Shown here one piece after another: positions 1 through 4,864 of a stretch of 5,943 nucleotides of DNA (position 1 is its first letter; each line of letters starts with the position of its first letter). Source of the stretch: Verrucomicrobiota bacterium (GTDB lineage: Bacteria > Verrucomicrobiota > Verrucomicrobiia > Limisphaerales > UBA1100); contig JAPKDK010000188.1 in the NCBI GenBank assembly GCA_028872645.1, forward strand, positions 1 through 5,943. The letters run 5' to 3'. The position numbers and the translations under genes were made by a program. The notes under the pieces were generated by a model, which made no database searches, was not told the origin of the DNA, and saw nothing but the letters and a program-made list of their open reading frames with translations.

Positions 1-194
1 TTGCCTACAACTTCGGCTGGCGCGGGATGCGGAGTGTGCAGCGGTTTAAAAAGGGCGAGTACTTGCCGTCGTTCCTTTACATCTCCGTGCTCAATTCTTG
101 CATCCTCCGCTGCCAACCGCTTCGGCAGTCCTTACCAAACGCTCATTTCCAGCGTGCTACCCCAGTTTGTTTCGGGCGACTTGGGAGACCGTGA
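1..194 (+). pseudogene. Truncated, decayed copy of the radical SAM gene (N-terminal part)
   Basis: Bases 1-116 align with bases 1774-1901 of the intact radical SAM gene. 111 of 116 aligned bases match by my count (mismatches at 11, 65, 69, 98 and 103), plus one 12-nt gap. In the parental frame (codons starting at base 3) it reads AYNFGWRGMRSVQRFKKGEY and continues to CILRCQ, corresponding to residues 18-59 of the intact protein. The gap removes GLKK. Homology stops after the second cysteine of the CxxxCxxC cluster motif, so the third iron-sulfur ligand is lost. The frame then runs through unrelated sequence to a TGA at 192-194. No radical SAM core remains, so it cannot be a functional enzyme. 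The copy begins left of the window, so whether it has a start codon there is unknown. The open frame from the TTG at base 1 is out of register with the parental frame and is not a gene. Confidence 0.85.
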
Positions 195-235
195 GGCGAA
201 GCGGAGAAATTAAAGACGTTCAATTTGCAGCCCCC

Positions 236-258
236 GCCGCGCGCATCACTTGCGCGGC
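236..258 (-). terminator. GC-rich hairpin at the 3' end of the beta-helix gene, possible terminator
   Basis: GCCGCGC (236-242) and GCGCGGC (252-258) are perfect inverted repeats, with a further G-T closing pair. The 9-base loop contains the stop codon of the minus-strand gene. Read on the minus strand, the stem is followed by a G-run and not a T-run, so it is not a classical intrinsic terminator. It could slow polymerase or protect the 3' end of the message. GC-rich coding DNA often makes such stems by chance, so this is a weak call. Confidence 0.25.
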
Positions 259-1574
259 TCCCGCACCACCGGCGTCTTGAATCCTTCTATCTTGTTTCCT
301 TCCAGCTTCACGTCCTTGGTTTCCTTGCCGACGTGGACGCCCACGCGCTTTTGGGCACCGCGGGTTTCGCGGATTTCGTTGGCCTTGAGGGTGATGTCGC
401 GGAGATTGCCGCGGACGTCGATGCCGATGCCGGACTCATTGCCGCTATCGACGATGCGGTTTTTCTCAATGCGATTGCGATGCGGGCCGAAGTCCTTGCC
501 ACGGGTGTCCGGACGAAAAACGATGCCGCCCTTTTTGCTCCGGAGCACGTCATTGTCCACAATGAAATTATCCGTGTCGCGATGGCCGATGGAGATGCCG
601 ATGTCGTTATCGAGGGTGATATTTTTCTCCGCTAACCCGTGCCGCACGCCCCAGCAGAAAAAGATGCCGATGTGGTTGCGCACCAGCTTGTTGCCGCGCA
701 TCACCGGCCGTTGCGAGCCGCTGCCCGGATGCAGCCCGAGGCCCGCGTGGTCGTGCGAGTGGCAGCCTTCGACGACCACGTCGTGGCAAATCTGCCAGCT
801 TATTCCGTCGCCATTGTAATGGTGCGCCTCGACGTCGCGAAAGGTCAGCCAACTGCAATCCTGCGCGAAGATGCAGCCGGCGTAGTTGCCATCGAGATTG
901 GCGTTGTTTTTGCGATTGCCGTCGAGCGTGATATTTTCAATGGCCACGTGCTTGACGTGTTCGCAGTTCAAAATGGGAAACAACGTCGAGCAAGTCGGCT
1001 TGCCCGAGAGCCAAAGATTTTTGCGCAGGCCGGCGTTGAGCTTGAAGCGATTCCCACTGCGCGCCACGAGCGTGCGCTTGATGACCGTGCTGCTGCCGTT
1101 ATGCGGATTCTTCGCGCGCAGGCAAACGCCGTCGCCCACGCGAAATCCTTTGCCGTTGGCCAGCGTGATTTCCTGATCATACCAATCACTGTCATCGACC
1201 AGCTTCACCATCACCGACGCTTCCTTTTTCAACACACTCTCCGCGCCGCTACCGAGCAGCCGCACGTTGCTCCGCAAATGCACCGCGTTGCGCAGTAGAT
1301 ATTCGCCCGGCAACACCCGCACCGTGCCGCCGCCCATCCGCGCCATGTAATCCACCGCCGCCTGCAAAACTTTTTCATTGGTGCCAACCAAGTCCGCCTT
1401 CTTCGGCCCCACGGAAATGGAAAGCCGCTTCTCCCAATCCGGCTCCGCCACCGCATCGCCCGAAGTCGCCTTCGGATTAGTCACCGGCGGCCGCACCTGA
1501 GCGAGGGTTGACCCAGCCAGCAACAAGCCCGTGGAAGCAAGAAAATGACGACGCGAAGCAAAGGGTGTTTTCAT
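246..1574 (-). CDS. Tat-exported right-handed parallel beta-helix protein (pectate-lyase-like fold)
   Basis: This is a 442-residue protein. I chose the ATG at 1574 because it places a twin-arginine signal at the N-terminus: SRRHFLAS at residues 7-14, then a hydrophobic stretch and a probable cleavage site after TLA (residue 25). The ATG at 1622 would add 16 residues encoded by the intergenic repeat and bury the signal. Residues 50-125 resemble the opening of pectate-lyase-superfamily proteins, with a GGGTVRVLPGEY turn at 81-92 and LRSNVRLLGSG at 100-110. Residues 205-435 show the short N/D/G-rich rungs of a beta-helix, such as ENITLDGN, RGNKLVRNHIGI, EKNRIVDSG and LEGNKIEG. A His/Asp-rich stretch at 251-285 (HHYNGDGISW, CHSHDHAGLGLHPGSGS) could hold an active site or metal site, but I cannot assign it. 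The protein is probably periplasmic or envelope-located after folding in the cytoplasm. Polysaccharide lyase or hydrolase activity is plausible but unproven; many such proteins are only binding or structural. No Shine-Dalgarno sequence is visible. It is transcribed divergently from the radical SAM gene. Confidence 0.88.
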   Translation of the reverse strand: MKTPFASRRHFLASTGLLLAGSTLAQVRPPVTNPKATSGDAVAEPDWEKRLSISVGPKKADLVGTNEKVLQAAVDYMARMGGGTVRVLPGEYLLRNAVHLRSNVRLLGSGAESVLKKEASVMVKLVDDSDWYDQEITLANGKGFRVGDGVCLRAKNPHNGSSTVIKRTLVARSGNRFKLNAGLRKNLWLSGKPTCSTLFPILNCEHVKHVAIENITLDGNRKNNANLDGNYAGCIFAQDCSWLTFRDVEAHHYNGDGISWQICHDVVVEGCHSHDHAGLGLHPGSGSQRPVMRGNKLVRNHIGIFFCWGVRHGLAEKNITLDNDIGISIGHRDTDNFIVDNDVLRSKKGGIVFRPDTRGKDFGPHRNRIEKNRIVDSGNESGIGIDVRGNLRDITLKANEIRETRGAQKRVGVHVGKETKDVKLEGNKIEGFKTPVVREPRK

Positions 1575-1607
1575 GGCAAAAAGGTAAGTAGGCAGGCGAA
1601 ATCTGTA

Positions 1608-1679
1608 AATGACCAATCCCAAAAACCCAAGCCGCTCATCTCTGATTGGTCATTGGAATTTACTTGGACATTGGTCATT
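1608..1679. repeat. ATTGGTCATT repeats: two direct copies and one inverted copy
   Basis: ATTGGTCATT occurs exactly at 1645-1654 and 1670-1679, and its reverse complement AATGACCAAT at 1608-1617. A related word, TTGATCATTGGG, follows at about 1678-1689. The inverted copies could pair to form a 10-bp stem with a 27- or 52-base loop. Similar TGGTCATTGG-rich spacers are, from memory, common as dispersed intergenic repeats in Verrucomicrobiota and relatives, where they generate spurious 'LVIGHWSLVIGH'-like translations. One frame here gives just such a string (SLIGHWNLLGHWSLIIGP). The paired sites could also be an operator, but with one window these cannot be told apart. Confidence 0.7.
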
Positions 1680-1693
1680 GATCATTGGGCCTT

Positions 1694-1711
1694 CGCGGAC
1701 GATAGTCCGCG
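1694..1711. repeat. 7-bp perfect hairpin just upstream of the radical SAM start
   Basis: CGCGGAC (1694-1700), GATA loop, GTCCGCG (1705-1711). It ends 13 bases before the ATG at 1725, where a ribosome would be expected to bind. It may be a dispersed palindromic element like its neighbours, or a translation-modulating hairpin if it lies within the transcript. There is no T-run on either side, so it is not a convincing terminator. Confidence 0.5.
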
Positions 1712-1724
1712 CGTGTACCTTCGA

Positions 1725-2921
1725 ATGGCCAAGCGTGTTTTGCTCGAGACGGACAAACGTCTGCTCTGGAAGTTTGCCTACAATTTCGGCTGGCGCGGGA
1801 TGCGGAGTGTGCAGCGGTTTAAAAAGGGGTTGAAAAAGGGCGAGTACTTCCCGCCGTTCCTTTACATCTCCGTGCTCAATTCCTGCAACCTCCGCTGCCA
1901 AGGCTGTTGGGTGGACGTCGAGGCGAAGCAGGAAAAGATTGAGGCCGAGCAACTGCACCGACTCATCCGCGAAGCGAGCGAGGCGGGCAATAGTTTCTTC
2001 GGCATCCTCGGCGGCGAACCGTTCATGTACAAAGGGTTGCTCGATATTTTAGCAGAGCATCCCGAATGTTATTTTCAAATTTTCACCAACGGCCAGTTCA
2101 TCACGGATGAGGTGGCGAAGAAGATGCGCGCGATGGGCAACGTCACCCCGCTCATTTCCATCGAGGGCACCGAGCTGGTCAGCGACGAGCGCCGCGGCAA
2201 GGCGGATGTTTACAGCAAGAGCATGCAGGGCATTTTGAACTGCGTGGAAAATAAACTCCTCACCGGCGTGGCCACCAGCCTTTGCCAAAACAACCTCGAC
2301 GACCTGCTACGCGAAGAGTGGCTCGATAAGCTCATCGACCTCGGCGTGATGTACGCGTGGTACCACACCTACCGCCCCGTCGGCCCCGAGCCCAGCGAAG
2401 AGCTTTGCCTCACGCCCGAGCAGCAAATCAAGGTGCGCAAGTTCGTCGTCAACATGCGTTGCGAAAAACCCATCGCGCTCATCGACGCCTATTATATGGA
2501 CGACGGCCAGGCGCTGTGCCCCGCGGCCACCGGCATCAGCCATCACATCAGCCCGTGGGGCGCCATCGAGCCCTGCCCCATTATTCAATTCGCCAAGGAA
2601 AATATCAACGACGACCGCCACATCCGCGACGTCTTCGTGCAAAGTGAATACCTGTCCGACTTCCGCACGATGAGCAGCGAAACCACCCGAGGCTGCATCA
2701 TGCTTGAGCGCCCCGATAAGGTGAAAGAGTTCGTCGAAAAACACAACGCCCCCGACGGCACCGCCCGCAAAACCGCCCTGGCCGAACTCGAAGCCATGCA
2801 AAATCGCCCCAGCCAATGGAACCGCACCGAGCAAGTCCCCGAAAAAAACTGGGTCTACAAATTCGCCAAAAAACACTTCTTCAGCGACTTCGGCGCATAC
2901 AAGAATTTAAATGATGACTAA
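1725..2921 (+). CDS. Radical SAM iron-sulfur enzyme of unknown substrate
   Basis: This is a 398-residue cytoplasmic enzyme. The radical SAM [4Fe-4S] motif is CNLRCQGC, with cysteines at residues 54, 58 and 61. It is followed by a GILGGEPFMY segment (about 89-98) that contacts SAM in this superfamily, and by IFTNGQFI. These establish reductive cleavage of S-adenosylmethionine to a 5'-deoxyadenosyl radical. The substrate is not evident. Three later cysteines, C265 (ALCPAATG), C284 (IEPCPII) and C324 (RGCIML), are placed like ligands of a C-terminal auxiliary cluster as in SPASM/twitch-type enzymes, though the classic SPASM spacing is not obvious. The architecture recalls the HpnH/MoaA-like branch, but I do not assign a named member. 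I chose the ATG at 1725 because the upstream open frame (to 1545) is repeat sequence overlapping the signal-peptide region of the divergent gene. No Shine-Dalgarno is visible. The stop is 3 nt before the glycosyltransferase start, implying co-transcription. A decayed near-identical N-terminal fragment lies at the left edge of the window. Confidence 0.93.
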   Translation: MAKRVLLETDKRLLWKFAYNFGWRGMRSVQRFKKGLKKGEYFPPFLYISVLNSCNLRCQGCWVDVEAKQEKIEAEQLHRLIREASEAGNSFFGILGGEPFMYKGLLDILAEHPECYFQIFTNGQFITDEVAKKMRAMGNVTPLISIEGTELVSDERRGKADVYSKSMQGILNCVENKLLTGVATSLCQNNLDDLLREEWLDKLIDLGVMYAWYHTYRPVGPEPSEELCLTPEQQIKVRKFVVNMRCEKPIALIDAYYMDDGQALCPAATGISHHISPWGAIEPCPIIQFAKENINDDRHIRDVFVQSEYLSDFRTMSSETTRGCIMLERPDKVKEFVEKHNAPDGTARKTALAELEAMQNRPSQWNRTEQVPEKNWVYKFAKKHFFSDFGAYKNLNDD

Positions 2922-2924
2922 GCC

Positions 2925-3644
2925 ATGCCGGCCCTGTCGGTCATCATCCCCGCGCTCAACGAGGAGGGCGAGTTACCTGAGACGATCAAGCGCGCGCGAG
3001 TCATTCCCGAGGTAAAGGAAATTATTGTCGTCGATGCCGGCAGTACAGACGACACGCAAGCCATCGCACGCGAACACAACTGCATTGTCCTCGAATGCGA
3101 ACCCAACCGTGGTAAGCAACTTCGCCTTGGCGCGCAACGGGCCTCCGGAGACGTCGTTCTTTTATTACATGCGGATACTTGGCTGCCGAAGAATGCCGGC
3201 GCGGTCATTGCCGAAACCCTCGCACGCCCTCTGGTGGTTGCCGGTGGTTTTTACAAACGCTTTCGCGATGGCGGCGCATTGCCGGGTTCGCGTTTGCGCT
3301 GTTGGTTGCTGTGGGCGCTCACTAACCGTCTCTTTGGCGACCAAGCAATTTTTGTGAAACGCGCTGTGCTCGAACAATGCGGCGGCGTGCCTGGCGTGCC
3401 ATTGATGGAAGAATTCGAACTCTGCAAAACCCTCGCCCCCCACGGCCGTATTGCGCTGGCCTCCGCCACCGTGCTCACCTCCGCCCGCAAGTTTCGCGTC
3501 CACGGCGCGCTCAAAACTTACTGGCGTATGGTCCGCTGCATCACCTCATACGCCCTCGGCGCTTCGCCGCAACGATTGGCGAAAATCTATTATGGAAAGA
3601 ACCCGGATGCCCACAATATTCAGGATGAAAAATTATTATCCTGA
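2925..3644 (+). CDS. Family 2 glycosyltransferase, resembling the rSAM/selenodomain-associated type
   Basis: This is a 239-residue GT-A fold glycosyltransferase. SVIIPALNEE (residues 5-14) and IIVVDAGSTDDT (33-44) form the nucleotide-sugar binding start of GT2 enzymes. HADT (82-85) holds the metal-binding DxD-like site. GDQAIF (138-143), LMEEFEL (160-166) and TSARKFRVHG (185-194) are the later conserved blocks. From memory this order matches the family described as 'transferase 2, rSAM/selenodomain-associated' (TIGR04283); a profile search would confirm it. The conserved domain ends near IYYGK (221-225), and the last residues are encoded by a palindromic repeat. There is no signal peptide and no clear transmembrane segment, though residues 125-133 and 198-212 are fairly hydrophobic, so it is probably a cytoplasmic or membrane-peripheral enzyme. 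Donor sugar and acceptor are unknown. The ATG at 2925 lies 3 nt after the radical SAM stop codon, so translation may be coupled; no Shine-Dalgarno is seen. Confidence 0.92.
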   Translation: MPALSVIIPALNEEGELPETIKRARVIPEVKEIIVVDAGSTDDTQAIAREHNCIVLECEPNRGKQLRLGAQRASGDVVLLLHADTWLPKNAGAVIAETLARPLVVAGGFYKRFRDGGALPGSRLRCWLLWALTNRLFGDQAIFVKRAVLEQCGGVPGVPLMEEFELCKTLAPHGRIALASATVLTSARKFRVHGALKTYWRMVRCITSYALGASPQRLAKIYYGKNPDAHNIQDEKLLS

Positions 3645-3659
3645 ATATCCTGCCCATCC
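3605..3659. repeat. Palindromic repeat spanning the 3' end of the glycosyltransferase gene
   Basis: The core is an 11-bp perfect inverted repeat, ATATTCAGGAT (3616-3626) and ATCCTGAATAT (3638-3648), around an 11-base AT-rich centre. The symmetry extends to 22-base arms (3605-3626 and 3638-3659) with 18 of 22 positions pairing by my count. The right half also shows a 9-base rhythm (TATCCTGAA, TATCCTGCC, CATCCCTGT). The glycosyltransferase TGA at 3642-3644 is inside the right arm. The RNA hairpin could act as an mRNA 3' stabiliser or weak terminator between this gene and dus, but no T-run follows. The form fits a dispersed palindromic element. Confidence 0.75.
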
Positions 3660-3681
3660 CTGTTAAAATTCCCCAAGCAAT

Positions 3682-4794
3682 ATGTTTCAAATGGGCACAT
3701 TATCGTTGCGGTCGAATTTGTTTCTTTCGCCGTTGGCGGGGTATACGAATTTGCCGTTCCGGCTCGTCATTCGCGAGGTGGGCGGGGTGGATTTGTGCAC
3801 CACAGATTTGGTGAATGCCCGGTCGCTGATTGAGCGCAACCCGAAGGCGCTGAAGCTCATCGAGACGAATGACGCCGACCGCCCGCTCGCGGTGCAGCTC
3901 TTTGGCGCGGTGCCGGAGGAGATGCGTGATGCGGCGCTGCAACTCGAGGCGCTCGGCATCTCGGCTATTGACATCAATATGGGTTGTCCTGTCCGCAAAG
4001 TGGTGAAGACCGGCGGCGGCTCGGCGATGATGACTGAGCTGGATAAAACCCAAGCGCTCGTGCGCGGGATGATCGAGGCTTTGAAAATTCCCGTCACCGC
4101 CAAGATGCGGCTTGGCTGGGACGACAACAATCTCACCGCGCCCGACCTCGCGCGCACTTTGCAGGACGCCGGCATCGCCGCGATATTCGTCCACGGCCGC
4201 ACGCGCGCACAGGGGTTTGAAGGCACGGTGAATCTCGAGGGTATTCGAAAAGTTGTCGAGGCGGTGCCCGGCTTGCCGGTGGTGGGCAATGGCGACGTCA
4301 CCACCGCCGAGGCGGCCAAGCATATGTTCGAGGCCACCGGCTGCGCGGGCGTCAGCATTGGGCGCGGCGCTTTTTATAATCCGTGGATTTTCAAGCACAC
4401 GCGGCACGCCATCGAGACCGGCGAGCTATTGCCCGAGCCGACCTTTGATGACCGCATCCGCGTGCTGCGTCGGCATTACGATTTGATGGTCGAAGTCTTT
4501 GGCGAAAACCGCGGCAGCGTAATGTTCCGCAAGGTCGCCCCGTGGTACGCCAAACGCTTCGGTCCCGCCAAGCCCTTCAACAAGGCCGTCGTCCAAATCA
4601 GCACCCGCGAGGATTTCGAAACCGTCCTCGCAGACTACCTCGAGTTGCGCGAAAAATTCACCGACGACGAAGGCCAACTCCTCCCCCAATATGAGCTTTC
4701 CCCAATGGTCGCTTCCTTTATGAACGAACCTGAAACCGCCGTCGAAAAACGCAAAACCATCCCCGTCCCCAAAGGGCCGGTGGAGGTTTGGTAG
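3682..4794 (+). CDS. dusB: tRNA-dihydrouridine synthase, DusB-like
   Basis: This FMN-dependent enzyme reduces uridine to dihydrouridine in the D-loop of tRNAs using NAD(P)H. It is a 370-residue TIM-barrel protein. The opening LSPLAGYTNLPFRLVIRE (15-32) is the typical Dus start. INMGCPVRKVVKTGGGSAMM (98-117) carries the catalytic cysteine C102. KMRLGW (141-146), VHGRTRAQGF (170-179), GNGDV (202-206) and GRGAFYNPW (227-235) form the FMN and RNA binding blocks of the DusB group. The C-terminal helical domain follows from about 250. At 370 residues it is somewhat longer than E. coli DusB (about 320), with an extra tail of charged and proline residues after about 335. Assignment to DusB over DusA or DusC rests on the motif wording and is fairly safe, but substrate position is not proven. 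The ATG at 3682 gives two possible starts, M1 or M4 (3691); neither has a Shine-Dalgarno. It lies 37 nt after the glycosyltransferase stop. Confidence 0.95.
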   Translation: MFQMGTLSLRSNLFLSPLAGYTNLPFRLVIREVGGVDLCTTDLVNARSLIERNPKALKLIETNDADRPLAVQLFGAVPEEMRDAALQLEALGISAIDINMGCPVRKVVKTGGGSAMMTELDKTQALVRGMIEALKIPVTAKMRLGWDDNNLTAPDLARTLQDAGIAAIFVHGRTRAQGFEGTVNLEGIRKVVEAVPGLPVVGNGDVTTAEAAKHMFEATGCAGVSIGRGAFYNPWIFKHTRHAIETGELLPEPTFDDRIRVLRRHYDLMVEVFGENRGSVMFRKVAPWYAKRFGPAKPFNKAVVQISTREDFETVLADYLELREKFTDDEGQLLPQYELSPMVASFMNEPETAVEKRKTIPVPKGPVEVW

Positions 4795-4805
4795 TTGCCT
4801 TTCTC

Positions 4806-4834
4806 TTGACTTACCGCTGCCGCTTTCGTCCAAT
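4806..4834 (+). promoter_or_regulatory. Candidate sigma-70-type promoter for xylA
   Basis: TTGACT (4806-4811) matches the -35 consensus at 5 of 6 positions. After a 17-base spacer comes TCCAAT (4829-4834), which matches the -10 consensus at 4 of 6. Transcription would start near 4841, giving a leader of about 24 bases before the xylA ATG. The intergenic gap of 70 nt after dus supports separate transcription of xylA. No operator or catabolite-control site is evident. Confidence 0.35.
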
Positions 4835-4864
4835 GCCCGTGGTTCCATTTTACCAAAAAACCTT

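Larger units (their letters stand above)
1575..1724. other. Divergent intergenic spacer, repeat-rich, non-coding
   Basis: These 150 bases separate the start codons of the beta-helix gene (minus) and the radical SAM gene (plus), so both promoters should lie here. The spacer is AT-richer than its neighbours and is filled by ATTGGTC-type repeats and a short hairpin, listed separately. The best promoter-like pair for the plus strand is TTGATC (1678-1683), 17 bases, GATAGT (1701-1706), with 4 of 6 matches at each box. It would give a leader of only about a dozen bases and its -10 sits in a hairpin, so I do not call it. I saw no convincing pair for the minus strand. Open frames across this region translate repeat sequence and are not genes. 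Confidence 0.7.

Noticed and set aside
1..213. Open frame of 70 codons from TTG at base 1
   Set aside because: It is out of register with the radical SAM homology in the same bases; the correct frame is shifted and broken.
225..1298. Long plus-strand open frames (225-635, 250-819, 639-1298) opposite the beta-helix gene
   Set aside because: They are antisense shadows caused by GC-rich third positions; their translations show no recognisable domain, and the minus strand has a coherent signal peptide and beta-helix rungs.
1575..1622. N-terminal extension of the beta-helix protein by 16 residues
   Set aside because: It would place the Tat motif away from the N-terminus and is encoded by spacer and repeat sequence.
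1678..1706. TTGATC - 17 - GATAGT as promoter of the radical SAM gene
   Set aside because: Only 4 of 6 matches at each box, lies in repeats and a hairpin loop, and would leave a leader of about 12 bases; too weak to annotate.
1608..1711. CRISPR-like or attachment-site interpretation of the spacer repeats
   Set aside because: Only three short words in mixed orientation with unequal spacing, no spacers of regular length, and no cas, integrase or transposase gene nearby.
1545..1724. N-terminal extension of the radical SAM protein to an ATG at 1545
   Set aside because: The added 60 residues translate intergenic repeats and the antisense of the beta-helix signal peptide; the ATG at 1725 gives a normal protein start.
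3687..4407. Minus-strand open frames of over 200 codons opposite dus
   Set aside because: They are shadows of a gene with complete Dus motifs; the translations have no recognisable domain.
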